Positions 44,973 to 56,785 of a stretch of DNA of 64,000 nucleotides are shown here, piece by piece. Position 1 is the stretch's first letter. The number at the start of each line of letters is the position of its first letter. The stretch is from Guadua angustifolia (Eukaryota; Streptophyta; Magnoliopsida; Poales; Poaceae): positions 18,188,423 through 18,252,422 of the forward strand of contig CM070515.1 in NCBI GenBank assembly GCA_036346375.1. Reading direction: 5' to 3'. The notes under the pieces were generated by a model. That model ran no database searches and was not told where the DNA came from. It worked only from the letters and a program-made list of their open reading frames with translations. The position numbers and the translations under genes were made by a program.

Positions 44973-46206
44973 CGCTCGACATGGAATCTATTTTACAGGA
45001 TTTCCCGGCAGCAGTAAAGCAATTCCCCTGCAGGTATCTTGGCCTCCCTCTTCGCCCGACGAAGCTTAAAAGGGTTGACTTTCAACCCCTGATTGACAAG
45101 GCGCGCTCACGCCTCGCAGGATGGAAAGGGAAAATGTTATCTAGGGCCGCTCGCTTGACGCTTCTAAACTCAGTGTTGACGTCTCTTGCGGTCTATCATC
45201 TCACAGTTTATCCTCTCAGCAGATGGGTTACAAAAAAACTCGACAGAATCCGGCGCAGTTTCCTTTGGAAAGGCGAACAGGAATGCAATGGGGGTCACTG
45301 CCTAGTAAGTTGGAAAAAAATTTGCAGGCCAAAGACGCTGGGGGGTTTAGGGGTAAAAGACTTGGACAGATTTGGTCGAGCGCTTCGAGTTCGTTGGTTG
45401 TGGTACGCTTGGAAGGACCGAAATAAGCCGTGGTCCGGCTCGTCGCTTCCTTGTTCACCTCGCATCGCGCTTATTCACATGAAAGCACTGTCATCACCAT
45501 AGGTAATGGCGAAACAGCGGAATTCTGGGAGTCAAGATGGCTACAAGGAAAATCTCCAGCAGAGTTGGTTCCCTCTTGCTACAGACTGGTTCGAAGAAGA
45601 ACAGGCAAGGTTAAAGATATGCTAACATCTAGGAATTGGATAAGACCATTGCGCCGGATCACAAATGAAGTGCAATTGCAGGAGTTCTTTCATCTTTGGC
45701 ACGCGCTGCAACAGGTTCAACTGCAGCCGCAAACGGAGGATCAGATCACGTGGAGGTGGACGTCTTCTGGGGAGTATTCAGCAAACTCGGCATACAGGAC
45801 CCAGTTCTTAGGGGCCACACAGGATCACAATTACAAGATGATCTGGTTCGCTCCCGCGGAGGGGAAATGTAAGTTCTTCGCTTGGCTCTTCATCCAGGAC
45901 AGGATTCTTACGGCGGACAGGTTAGCCATCAGGGGGTGGCCTCATTCCACCACATGTGTCCTCTGTGGTTCGGAAGAAGAGACCGCATCTCACCTGATGC
46001 TAATGTGCCCCTTTGCAAGGCAGGTCTGGACGAAGGTTCTTCGCCTTATACAAGCAAACCTAAATGCACCACAGCCTTTCTTGACTCATCCGGGGAATTC
46101 AACTTGGTGGAGAAACTCTCGTCTCGCGGTGGACACGGCCAACCAAAAGGAGTTTGACGGATTGGTTATTTACTACCTGTGGAACTTGTGGAAGGAAAGG
46201 CAGTAG
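44807..46206 (+). pseudogene. LINE RT C-terminus and zf-RVT
   Basis: Frame one (to 45502) reads LSLYADDVAIF (catalytic Asp-Asp), GLHNNINKSE, CRYLGLPLRPTKLK, RLAGWKGKMLSRAARLTLLN, FLWKGEQ and GGLGVKDL. After a shift, frame two (45430-46206) reads TVITIGNGETAEFWESRW, ITWRWTSSGEYSANSAY, KCKFFAWLFIQDRILTADRL and CVLCGSEEETASHLMLMC (zf-RVT), WNLWKER. Only the C-terminal half of a LINE ORF2 is present. Confidence 0.92.
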
Positions 46207-46497
46207 GATCTTCCAAAACAAATATAGCATTGCAGCAGGTGGCTCACATAATCAAGACCGACGTCCAAATCGATCGCGGCTCTTGAGATGCTTTGATTTC
46301 TAGTCATCTTTTTTCCTTCGCTAAGCTCCAATTTGTCGAGACCAACGTTGTAATTTTTCTGTGGCGGTGTTTTCTTTTTGCGTGTGGCGCTCCCCCACTT
46401 TGTCGCCCCCCTTTCTTTGTAAACTCTATGTTTATCTTCTCCTTTAATGCATTTGACAGAGCTCCTGCCTATTCCTTCAAAAAACAAGTCTCTCTAT

Positions 46498-47046
46498 TGA
46501 ACAGGTCGACATTTCGCTTGCATTATCAGTTAACAAAACATTAAGGCAAGTACAGCTAAGGACCGAAAAATACAGAAAATTGCATCAATGAAGTTCCTAT
46601 ATGAAAAGTAGTTGTAAGCTTCATAAACTACTATAATGATTATCTCAAGCCTCTACAACCAGGGAAAAGAAGCTTGTATTGAATCATTCACTTGACGAAA
46701 TTCATCATCAGTTACTGATAATAATTCTGTCGGGAGATTATCTCTGAGACCACAAGTTGTTTCATTCTAATCTAATCGCCACGATTAACTATGTTTTGCA
46801 ACAAAATGTGTCAAGTTTTCTTCTCCACCAACCTCACAAGATGGCTTAGTTTCATTAATATATAATTTCCTTCTCCTCACAGTAACCGAATCATCAGTAC
46901 AGAGTTCAGACCTCTGCACCGACATGGACATTCTTATGATCTTATACAATGAACGGGAGCAACACATCATTTGAGACTTCACAGACAGCATGGCACCATG
47001 GACATGGCCTGCATCTCCGCGGACGCGGCGTGTCCATGGTCAACAT
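46498..47046. other. Host intron DNA of the fossil gene (copy 1)
   Basis: Lies between the LINE TSD and the copia LTR; repeated at about 48556-49100. A minus-strand frame at 46785-46991 has no recognisable domain. Confidence 0.5.
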
Positions 47047-47503
47047 TGATAGAAACTTAGGCTCAACTAAAACATTAACAACATTAGCTAGCTTAAAACA
47101 AGATCACCTAAAACATTAATGCAGAATAAAACATTAGATGGATGCACTGATCCGGTGAAGAAGAAATAGCCATTAGGGTCTTTCGGTCGGCGTTCTTGTG
47201 TGTCGGTGACGAAGGGCAGTAGATGCGCAGTGAAGGAGACATTGAGATCCTCTCGGTAGTGGCAACAGTCTTCGTTAGCCTCATCGCAAAACTTTTAGAT
47301 TGGATGGGGTATCGGGGAGAAGCAAACTCATGATGAATCCTTAATCAAGAGTGTCGGCTTCTCCTTTTAATATCATGCTAGCTAACGGACCAAAACCAAA
47401 ATCTTTGGCGCTCCCAATCAAAGCGCTTAAGTAAGGTTAAGGCAGGCCTAGCCCTAAGGAAACTCCGAGCAGTTAGCTAACTAACCGGAGATCACAACTA
47501 ACA
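47047..47503 (-). repeat. Copia 3' LTR, duplicated copy
   Basis: TGATAGAAACTTAGG to CACAACTAACA; the same LTR as 49101-49561, present here only because of the tandem duplication. About 290 bp of copia internal sequence follows it up to 47796. Confidence 0.9.
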
Positions 47504-47796
47504 TTCACCCACTTGATCGAAAGGATAATATCATAAGTCCACACTCAACGAGAACATCACACGAAGATAAAGTATTTCAACAGTTAATAAAAGCACCATT
47601 GAAACCTCAGTATCTATAGTGCAACATTCTGTCTTGATAGGATAATTACTTATTCTTAACGGGAGTTGATTTTATTCTTATGGCCCTCATTTCCAAAATC
47701 AGAGGCTTTCCAATAAATCCATGCGGTAACATGCTCTCAAAAGAGACTAGGTGGTAAACCTTTAGTAAGTAGATCTGCAAGTATAGACTTAGTACT

Positions 47797-49854
47797 GAGG
47801 TGGACGTCTTCGGGAGTATTCAAACAAACTCGGCATACAGACCCAGTTCTTAGGGGCCACACAGATCACAATTACAAGATGATCCGTTCGCTCCCGCGGA
47901 GGGGAAATGTAAGTTCTTCGCTTGGCTCTTCATCCAGGACAGGATTCTTACGGCGGACAGGTTAGCCATCAGGGGGTGGCCTCATTCCACCACATGTGTC
48001 CTCTGTGGTTCGGAAGAAGAGACCGCATCTCACCTGATGCTAATGTGCCCCTTTGCAAGGCAGGTCTGGACGAAGGTTCTTCGCCTTATACAAGCAAACC
48101 TAAATGCACCACAGCCTTTCTTGACTCATCCGGGGAATTCAACTTGGTGGAGAAACTCTCGTCTCGCGGTGGACACGGCCAACCAAAAGGAGTTTGACGG
48201 ATTGGTTATTTACGGCCTGTGGAACTTGTGGAAGGAAAGGAACTGTAGGATCTTCCAAAACAAATATAGCACTGTGCAGCAGGTGGCTCACGCAATCAGC
48301 ACTGACGTCCGAAATCGATCGGCGGCTCTTGAGATGCTTTGATTTCTAGTCTACTGTTTTTCCTTCGCTAAGCTCCAATTTGTCGTAGACCAACGTTGTA
48401 ATTTTCCTGTGGCGGTGTTTTCTTTTGCCGGCTGTGCGCTCCCCCACTTTGTCGTCCCCCCCCCCCCCTTTCTTTGTAAACTCTATGTTTATCTTCTCCT
48501 TTAATGCATTTGGCAGAGCTCCTGCCTATTCCTTCAAAAAACAAGTCTCTCTATTGAACAAGTCGACATTTCGCTTGCATTATCAGTTAACAAAACATTA
48601 AGGCAAGTACAGCTAAGGACCGAAAAATACAGAAAATTGCATCAATGAAGTTCCTATATGAAAAGTAGTTGTAAGCTTCATAAACTACTATAATGATTAT
48701 CTCAAGCCTCTACAACCAGGGAAAAGAAGCTTGTATTGAATCATTCACTTGACGAAATTCATCATCAGTTACTGATAATAATTCTGTCGGGAGATTATCT
48801 CTGAGACCACAAGTTGTTTCATTCTAATCTAATCGCCACGATTAACTATGTTTTGCAACAAAATGTGTCAAGTTTTCTTCTCCACCAACCTCACAAGATG
48901 GCTTAGTTTCATTAATATATAATTTCCTTCTCCTCACAGTAACCGAATCATCAGTACAGAGTTCAGACCTCTGCACCGACATGGACATTCTTATGATCTT
49001 ATACAATGAACGGGAGCAACACATCATTTGAGACTTCACAGACAGCATGGCACCATGGACATGGCCTGCATCTCATGACGCGCGTGTCCATGGTCAACAT
49101 TGATAGAAACTTAGGCTCAACTAAAACATTAACAACATTAGCTAGCTTAAAACAAGATCACCTAAAACATTAATGCAGAATAAAACATTAGATGGATGCA
49201 CTGATCCGGTGAAGAAGAAATAGCCATTAGGGTCTTTCGGTCGGCGTTCTTGTGTGTCGGTGACGAAGGGCAGTAGATGCGCAGTGAAGGAGACATTGAG
49301 ATCCTCTCGGTAGTGGCAACAGTCTTCGTTAGCCTCATCGCAAAACTTTTAGATTGGATGGGGTATCGGGGAGAAGCAAACTCACGATGAATCCTTAATC
49401 AAGAGTGTCGGCTTCTCCTTTTAATATCATGCTAGCTAACGGGACCAAAACCAAAATCTTTGGCGCGCTCCCAATCAAAGCGCTTAAGTAAGGTTAAGGC
49501 AGGCCTAGCCCCTAAGGAAACTCCAGGCAGTTAGCTAACTAACCGGAGATCACAACTAACATTCACCCACTTGATCGAAAGGATAATATCATAAGTCCAC
49601 ACTCAACAGAACATCACACGAAGATAAAGTATTTCAACAGTTAATAAAAGCACCATTGAAACCTCAGTATCTATAGTGCAACATTCTGTCTTGATAGGAT
49701 AATTACTTATTCTTAACGGGAGTTGATTTTATTCTTATGGCCCTCATTTCCAAAATCAGAGGCTTTCCAATAAATCCATGCCGGTAACATGCTCTCAAAA
49801 GAGACTAGGTGGTAAACCTTTAGTAAGTAGATCTGCAAGTATAGACTTAGTACT
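47797..49854. repeat. 2.05-kb tandem duplication, copy 2
   Basis: Near-identical to 45753-47796 (2058 versus 2044 bp), with differences mostly small indels at CG/CAG/CTG sites. The LINE frame within (47922-48342) repeats CVLCGSEEETASHLMLMC. The copy's right end continues into the rest of the copia. Confidence 0.95.
49101..49561 (-). repeat. Copia 3' LTR
   Basis: 461 bp, clearly related to the 434-bp 5' LTR but diverged by substitutions and indels, indicating an older insertion than the chromovirus. The purine-rich tract adjacent on its internal side reads AAGTGGGTGAA on the minus strand. Confidence 0.92.
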
Positions 49855-49983
49855 TATATGCTTGACATCAATTCACTGATCCTAGATTCTATTTTTTACA
49901 ACATGATACTTAATGCCAATGTGTTTGATAGCACCACTTGACTTGTTGTTACTCGAATAGAAAACTGCAACCAAATTATTGCA

Positions 49984-50316
49984 CTATATAGGTAGTGGTT
50001 GAGATATGCTGTCTACCACTATTAATCCCGAGATAAAATTCTTAAGCCATACAGCCTGCCCAGTAGCCTCATAACATGCCACAAACTTAGCCTGCATCAT
50101 TGATGATGCAGTAAATGATTGTTTGGAGCTTTTCCACGAAATGGCTCCTCCTGTAAGTGTGAAGATATAATCTGATGTGGATTTCTTAATATCAACACAA
50201 CTTGCAAAGTTAGCGTCTGAATAACCCACAACCTCAAGTGTATCAGACTTCTTATGTGTGAGCATGAAATACTTAGGCCCTATTTGTTTAGGCTTTTTCA
50301 CCGGCTTAAAAGCCAA
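49984..50316 (-). pseudogene. Copia RNase H
   Basis: DTLEVVGYSDANFASCVD, KSTSDYIFTLTGGAISWKS and SFTASSMMQAKFVACYEATG mark the copia RNase H domain, with the YSDAD motif changed to YSDAN and the expected S-T-x-E-A-E changed (SMMQAKF). Its start is interrupted by the MITE at 50276-50578. Confidence 0.92.
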
Positions 50317-50578
50317 AAAAGCTAAAGTCTAAACAAACGAGTAGCTTTTTATCTGGGCTTTTCAAAAGTCATAAGCCTCCATATAATTAAATGCCAAAAG
50401 CCACTGGAGAGAGGCTTTTTTTAGCTTATTGATGGTTGGTTTTAGACTAATAACACTAAAATTAGATAAAATTACCCACCTCTATCACGTACAAAAGCCA
50501 TTAGCTTTTAAGCTGTTTAAACCAAAAAGCTAGCTTTAAGCTATAAGCCAAAAAGTCTAAGCCTAAACAAATAGGGCC
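50276..50578. mobile_element. Tourist-like MITE (PIF/Harbinger), 303 bp
   Basis: Terminal inverted repeats GGCCCTATTTGTTTAGGCTT and its complement, flanked by TTA on both sides (50273-50275, 50579-50581), the preferred TWA target of PIF/Harbinger. No coding. Inserted between copia RT and RNase H. Confidence 0.93.
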
Positions 50579-50592
50579 TTAGTGCCCTGCAT

Positions 50593-51346
50593 TTAACGCA
50601 AAGCTTTCTTAATAGCTTTCCGGTGGTTCAACCCTAGATTTGACTGATATCTGCCAAGCCTCCCGGTTACGAATGCTAAATCAGGGTGAGTACAAACTTG
50701 AGCATACATAATGCTTTCGACAGTTGAATCGTAAGGAATCCCCTTTATCTGATTAGCTTCTAATTGATTCTTTGGACATTGGAATGTTTCAAACTTATCA
50801 CCCTTAACAATAGAAGCATGCGTGGTAGAGCAGTTATACATATTAAATCTCTTAAGTACTCTGTAAATGTATGCCCTTTGTGATAGGCCTACTACTCCTT
50901 TGGACCTATCTCGGTGAATCTCAATGCCCAAAATATAGGAGGCATCACCAAGATCCTTCATGTCAAAATTAGGAGAAAGAAATTTCTTGGTCTCGTACAA
51001 CATATCCTTATCGCTGCTAGCCAATAAGATATCATCCATATAAAGCACTAAGATAATAAATTTGCTCCTCTTAGTCTTAATATATATGCAATATGCAATT
51101 GTCCACTTCATTTTGTTTGAAACCAAAATTTCTTATGGTCTCATTGAACTTAAGGTACCATTATCTAGGCATTTGTTTTAGTTCATAGATAGATTTCTTA
51201 AGTCGACATCCCATATGTTCCTTACCTTCCACAACAAAACCTTTTGGTTGAGCTATGTAAACATTTTCATGCAAGTCACCATTAAGGAATGCGATTTTAA
51301 CATCCATCTGATGTAACTCTAAATTATAATGAGCAATAAGCGTCAT
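50593..51346 (-). pseudogene. Copia reverse transcriptase
   Basis: LELHQMDVKIAFLNGDLHEN (first catalytic Asp; the usual V-K-T-A-F motif) and IYIAQPKGFVVEGKE at 51346-51161, then ILVLYMDDILLASSD (Asp-Asp catalytic), NFDMKDLGDASYILGIEIHR, LSQRAYIYRVLKRFNM. A stop/frameshift separates the two parts near 51130-51160. Confidence 0.93.
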
Positions 51347-51975
51347 GATAATTTTTAGTAAATCTTTCTTTAAGATAGAAGAGAAAGTATCAACATAATC
51401 AATCCCCTCTCATTGTGTAAACTCTTTTGCTACAAGTCTTGTCTTGAATCTTTTGGTATTTCTCTTAGAGTCATGCTTAGTTTTGTAGACCCATCTACAG
51501 CCTACTGTTTTGACTCTATCAGGAATTTCTACTAGATCCCAAGCGTTATTAATGCCCATAGACTTTATTTCATCTGCATGGCTTCAAGCTATTTGGGTGA
51601 ATCCTTAGTCATCATAGCCTCCTTAAATGAGGTGGGATCATCTACCTTTCCTATGTCATTTATATCTTCATTCATGTATACGACATAGTCGTTCGGGATG
51701 GCAAACCTTCTGTCCTGTTGTGATCTCCTTAGCGGTTCATTAGTTATCATAGGGGGCTGTTGAGACTCATTATTAGGTGTTGTACTGTTAATCCCAGAAT
51801 CCTCAGGTGGAGGCTCAACTCCAAGATTCTCAGCTGGAGGTGTAACTATATGAGGTACAGGAAAGATAGTCTCTTGGATTATCGATAATGGTACATAAAT
51901 CCGAATCTCCTTAAGATCTATTTTCCTAGCCTCAGAGCTCCCGCTGATTTCATCATTCTCTAAGAATACAGCATG
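51347..51975 (-). pseudogene. Copia linker between integrase and RT (degenerate)
   Basis: Heavily broken frames; the Pro-rich block at 51750-51960 corresponds to the variable linker, and around 51380-51600 fragments of the RT N-terminus can be made out in several frames. No clean frame. Confidence 0.6.
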
Positions 51976-52614
51976 TTAGGTTTTCACAAACTTAGTGATA
52001 TAATCTGGATAATAAAATCGATACCCCTTAGATCTTTCAGGATATCCAATAAAATAGCAATTTATTGTCTTATGATCTAATTTACCAATATGTGGATTAA
52101 AGATTTTAGCTTCAGTAGGACAACCCCACATACATAAGTATTTTAAGCTCGGTTCCCTCCCAGTCCATAATTCATAAGATGTCTTAGGCACTGATTTATT
52201 GGGATCCCGATTAAGTACATGTGCAGCTATCTTTAATACTTCAATCCACAAATCAATTGGTAAACTAGAGTAACTCATCATGCTACGTACCATATCCATA
52301 AGGGTACGATTGCATCTTTTAGCTACTCCATTATGTTGAGGTTCACCAGGTGTTAAATATTGGGCTATTATTTTATTTTCTGAAATAAACTTAGTAAATG
52401 GACCAGGAATTTGTCCATAAGGAGCGTGTCTTCCATAATATTCTTCCCCACGATCTAATCTGACTATCCTAATTTTTAAATTATGCTGATTTTCCACTTC
52501 AGCCTTAAATGTTTTAAACTTATCAAGTGATTCAGATCGATCACGAATGGAAAAAATATAACCATAACAAGAGAAATCATCAGTGGACACAATAAAGGAG
52601 TCATACCCATCCAC
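51976..52614 (-). pseudogene. Copia integrase core
   Basis: YDSFIVSTDDFSCYGYIF (first Asp region), IRIVRLDRGEEYYGRHAPY (second Asp), QYLTPGEPQHNGVAKRCNRT (the catalytic Glu of the usual G-V-A-E-R is Lys here), then WIEVLKIAAHVLNRDPNKS and LKYLCMWGCPTEAKIF. The loss of Glu implies an inactive enzyme. Confidence 0.92.
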
Positions 52615-52717
52615 TAAAGTTATAGAAAATGGTTCACATATATCATTGTGGATTAATTCTAAGATTCCTGTGCTTCATGTGACTTCATTCTTAGTTTGTT
52701 TTACATATTTCCCCTTA

Positions 52718-53678
52718 GGCCCTGTTTGTTTCGGCTTAAACTTTTTGGCTTTTGGCTTAAAGTTAGTTTTTTGGCTTAACGAGCTTTTAAGCCATCTACT
52801 TTTAAGCCAAGATATATTGTTTGGTATCCTAGCTTTTTGATGGGTTTGATGGTGTAGCTTATTGCTGGAAAGTTTGAAATACCCTTTAAGGTTGTAAGGA
52901 CTTTTCTTATGTACTGATTTATCTAATACAAATGTTTCATACTTTTTTCATCGAATGTCGTATTGAAAAACATAGATTAATCTTGAGATTAAACTTCATT
53001 TTGAGCATAATTATTTATCAACTTGAAACTCTTACTACATGGCAATTATGAACTCTTATCAGACTGAAAATAGCATAACAATTCTAAACTCTAGTTAAAC
53101 TAAATAAAAACATATACCGACGGGCTCAATGAGGCGGATCTGGTTCCCTTTTGATGTGCCAGATCCAGCTACCTCCCGCCAATCCACCCTCAGGTCCGGC
53201 CGCCTCCAACCGCGCCATTCTAGATCCGACCGCCTCCTGCCACACTACAGACATATCCGTTTAGCTCCATGTGCACCATGCCCGAACCCTGAAGCCTCCT
53301 GCCACTCCAAACTCGGGTCCGGTCGCCTCAACCTGCGTTGCTCTGGATCCGGGTCGGTGGAGGAGGATGGAGGCTAGGTACGGTAGAGGAGGGAGAAGGC
53401 ATGTCACATAGGGGAGAGAGAGAGAAGACGAGGAGAAATGAGATGGGAGAAGGATTCTTGAGTTTATATATGATGGTATTTGGTGAGTAATTTTGGAGAC
53501 TTCCGGTTGTAAAGGGTTATTTTATCAGAAAAGCCAAAAAAGCACCTCTCACCTGTCTTTTGGCTTATAGTTGTATAGATGATTTAGGCTTTTTTAAGCC
53601 CAGCTTAAAAGTTAGTCGTCTGTTTCAGCTTTAGCTTTTTTTCTTCTAAGCCAATGAAAAAGCCAAACAAATAGGGCC
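52718..53678. mobile_element. Tourist-like non-autonomous element, 961 bp
   Basis: Ends GGCCCTGTTTGTTTCGGCTT and its near-complement AAGCCAAACAAATAGGGCC, flanked by TTA (52715-52717, 53679-53681). Terminal regions are rich in AAGCC/GGCTT like the 303-bp MITE, so they are kin. The interior at about 53120-53400 is GC-rich and unlike the ends; it may be captured host DNA. It splits the copia GAG-pre-integrase region from the integrase core. Confidence 0.9.
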
Positions 53679-53681
53679 TTA

Positions 53682-54280
53682 ATGCAGTCAATACAGTGGT
53701 TTGAGTTAGAGAAGTCTAATGGGTGGAGTATCTCTTCCTTAATGAAATGTTCCATTCTCCCCTTTGAAATGTGGCATAAATGACAGTACCACAATTTCGA
53801 TGAAGTCTCATCACCTAAACTTCTCTTTCGTATATTGGTGACATCGCACACATTCATTGACATAGGGAATTTAGAGAGAAACATATAGAGTTTGTCTCGT
53901 CGAGTTGCGAGACCAACATTATTGGAATTAAAACTCACCATGCATTTATTGTTCCCAAAAAACAAATGTATCCATCATCATCTAATAGAGAAACATAAAT
54001 AAGGTTTCTCCTCATAGCAGAAACATAAACAATATTATTTAAATGAAGGGTGAAACCACTATCTAATGCTAATGGTAGTGTGCCAACGACTTCAACTTCA
54101 GTCTTACTTCCATTAGCAACTCTAAGACTTCGCTCTCCTTTTCTTAGTGTCCTCACGGTAAGGAATCCCTGCAATGAATTAGAAACGTGCACAGTGACAC
54201 CAGAATCAATCCACCAGGTATTAGGGGAAAATCAGCATAAAAGGTTTCATCAACAGTAGAAATTATGTCGTTACCCTTCT
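53682..54280 (-). pseudogene. Copia protease and GAG-pre-integrase
   Basis: 54192-53935 holds protease-flanking motifs (LALDSGFTLHLNNIVYVSAM, RNLIYVSLLDDDGY). 53965-53682 holds KLWYCHLCHISKGRMEHFIK and HCIDCIKA, the GAG-pre-integrase zinc-binding segment, cut by the MITE at 53678. Confidence 0.88.
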
Positions 54281-54930
54281 TAGCAAGCCATTTCATGAAA
54301 CCCACACAATCTTTCTGAATGTGCCCATTGTTCTTACAGAAGCGATAGATGGGCCCATCAGAAGAGGCAGATTTAGGTGCAGTAGGGGCCTTCTTCTTTG
54401 GCTTTGATTTGCTTGATTCAGCCTTAGAATAAAAATGGAGCTTCTTCTTAGACTTAGATTCACCTTGAAATTTTCTTTTGCCATGATCAACATGGAAAAT
54501 TTAGTCCTTTTTCTCGACCTTCATCCTCTCCTCCTCTTGGACACACATAGCGATCAACTCACTTATGGTCCACTGTTCCTTCTGAGTGTTGTAATTAATC
54601 TTAAAAATATTATACTCAAAAGGGAGGGAGGTCATAATGAACTGGACCAAGAAACCATCAGAAATAGCCATGTCCATACCCTTAAGTTTGGCAACCATAT
54701 TAGTCATTATCATGATATGCTCATGAACGCTGTTAGAACCATCTAGTAGTGAGCATATTCATGATCAAGGTACTGGTATATACTTTTAAGGAGCCCTTAA
54801 AGTGCTCATCGACTGAGGCCAAATACTGCTTAGCATTATTAGATTCAGGGATTGCTCCCCTTATCCCAATAGATATGGTGCTCATCATAATCATTAAGGA
54901 CATACGGTTGAACCGCTTCCGCTTTTCCAT
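54281..54930 (-). pseudogene. Copia Gag (UBN2/retrotran_gag type)
   Basis: From 54930: MSLIMMMSTISIGIRGAIPE, AKQYLASVDEHFKGSLKVY, then MVAKLKGMDMAISDGFLVQF, TSLPFEYNIFKINYN, ELIAMCVQEEERMKVEKKD. A zinc-knuckle remnant (CFYRFCKNN-like in a shifted frame) lies near 54330-54350. Broken by a frame shift near 54733. Confidence 0.85.
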
Positions 54931-56294
54931 TGTTAAGTCATATAGTTTCTTTTTCTCGGTGAAACTCTCATCATCAGCGGAAGGAGTAATGGGAGCGTCG
55001 TAATTTTAGGCATAGTCAAGTCCACGACTCCAAGGACAATCAAAATCCTCTCCTTTCAAGAGGGAAAGTTTGTCCCAGTCAGCTACTCAATGCTGTTCAA
55101 GTAAGCGGCAACATTAGTGTTATTTATGGCTGAATTAAAACAAAATTTAATCAGTAAACATTAGACCTACATTGGTTTGATTAATGACATGCTAATGACT
55201 GAAAATTTAATAGTTCTATCTCACATCACCGTTGGGTAGAAACGAAAAAGAACTAAATTATCTTACAGGTGACACATGTTCATAAACAACGTTGGTCAAT
55301 ATATGATCGTGGTCATGGCATAATCCCAATTTTTAACATTAAACAATAATCTCTAACCAAAACTTCCTGTATGTTCCATTCTAATTAGAGATAACGCTAA
55401 TAAATGATCATCATATGAAAAATTAATTGCCATATTAGTTAATATGCCCAGAAAATTAATCATAAAAATTAAATAGAATATTAATGCCCATAAAATAAAT
55501 AATTAACAATGCTTATTGCTAAAATTTAAAAGACGGAATGAATATACAAAAATTAAGGGCTAAAATTATTCACATCAAAATAACATAATATACCAAAAGC
55601 AATTAAATTCCGGCCCAAAAACTAGCCTAGCCGTGCACAGCCCTCTTCGTTGAAAAGCCGTGGTCATGGCCCAGCTAGCTGGCAGGGCCCACAGCACAGA
55701 CAAAACGAGCTGACGGACCAGCAACTCTCCCTTAGCCCACGCACGAATCACAACTGCCCATCCGATCAGACGGGCCAGATCACGTGTGAGCAGAACAAAA
55801 TAGTGCGGCTGAGAAACCCTAGCTCGTTTCTTCTCTACCCCTGAAATATCTGCCACAGCAACGACCGAGCAGACTTAGGGTCACGCTGGCGAATCGGCTG
55901 CCATGGCATGCACACGGGCGAGCTGATGCCGTGCGCAGCTTCAGCAGGGTGGAATACGAGTCATCACACGGCTGCGGGCAAAGCTGAGGCCCGCAATAGT
56001 GAGCGGACGAGGCGGGAAGATGACGACACGCACAGAGCGGCCGACGGCGACCAAGGCATTGGCGTCGTCGACGATGACCGGACGAAGTATGCCCAAAACC
56101 CCTTCCTTAGATCTTTAGGGTTTGCTTGATTGGATTTTGGGGAAAATTTGGGAACTAGGGTTCGGATTTGGGTTTGGATGACTCTAATCCCCTCCTTCTA
56201 AATGCTAACTGATCCACATAGAACCCAAAAACGACCTTAACTGACGAACACAAGGCCCGATCCGAGTTTAAAAGGATCAAGATTAGGCTAAACC
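54931..56294 (-). other. Copia leader region
   Basis: Sequence between the PBS and gag. It is long for a copia leader (about 1.3 kb) and includes a GC-richer block at 55620-56110 on which I recognise nothing; an older nested insertion or captured DNA is possible. Confidence 0.5.
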
Positions 56295-56306
56295 GCTTTG
56301 ATACCA
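56295..56306 (-). other. Copia primer binding site
   Basis: On the minus strand TGGTATCAAAGC follows the 5' LTR after a 2-bp gap, matching the initiator tRNA-Met PBS with one substitution. Confidence 0.88.
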
Positions 56307-56308
56307 AA

Positions 56309-56742
56309 TGATAGAAACTTAGGCTTAACTAAAACATTAACAATATTAGCTAGCCTAAAACAAGATCACCTAAAACATTAATGCGGAATAAAACATTAGA
56401 TGGATGCACTGACCCATTGAAGAAGAAGCAGCCATTAGGGTCTTTCGATCAGCGTTCTTGTGTGTTAGTGATAAAGGGCAATATATGCGCAGTGAAGGAG
56501 ACACCGAGATCCTCTCGGTGGTGGTAGCAGTTTTCGTTAGCCTTAGTGCAAAAGTTTCAGATCGGATGGGGTGTCGTGGAGAAGCAAACTCGAGATGAAT
56601 CCTTAATCAAGATTGTTGGCTTCTCCTTTTAACATCATGCTAGCTAACCGGACTGAAACCCAAATCTTTGGCATGCTCAGTAGGCCTAGCCCCTAAGGAA
56701 ACTCCATACAGTTAGCTAACAAACCGGAGATCACAACTAACA
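56309..56742 (-). repeat. Copia 5' LTR
   Basis: 434 bp, TGTTAG..TATCA on the minus strand, related to 49101-49561. Confidence 0.92.
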
Positions 56743-56785
56743 GACATCTATGCTTTGGACGATGGTGCTGGGTGCAGGTGCTCAC

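Larger units (their letters stand above)
44670..46483 (+). mobile_element. 5'-truncated LINE with duplicated 5' end
   Basis: The insertion begins inside RT (YADDVAIFAPPCRPELAAIQ), repeats its first ~145 bp with a 160-bp period, then runs through RT thumb, zf-RVT and 3' UTR to a short A-run (46478-46484). It is a different LINE lineage from the copies at 9478 and 36085. It lies in plus orientation in intron 1 of the minus-strand fossil gene. Confidence 0.92.
45753..47796. repeat. 2.05-kb tandem duplication, copy 1
   Basis: Runs from GAGGTGGACGTCTTC within the LINE to GACTTAGTACT within the copia internal region. It includes the LINE 3' end, about 550 bp of host intron and a complete copia 3' LTR (47047-47503). 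Followed without gap by copy 2. Confidence 0.95.
49101..56742 (-). mobile_element. Ty1/copia retrotransposon, full-length, decayed
   Basis: Minus-strand element with LTRs at 56309-56742 (5') and 49101-49561 (3'), TGTTAG..TATCA ends, an initiator-Met-like PBS, and gag-PR-INT-RT-RH order (the order that defines copia). Flanks are GACAT (56743-56747) and AACAT (49096-49100), an imperfect 5-bp TSD. Two Tourist-like MITEs sit inside; without them it is about 6.4 kb. Stops and shifts throughout mean it is inactive. It lies in intron 1 of the fossil RBP45-like gene. Confidence 0.93.

Noticed and set aside
56743..56747. GACAT flanking both copia and chromovirus
   Set aside because: Different elements 26 kb apart; a 5-bp match is expected by chance and does not link the insertions.
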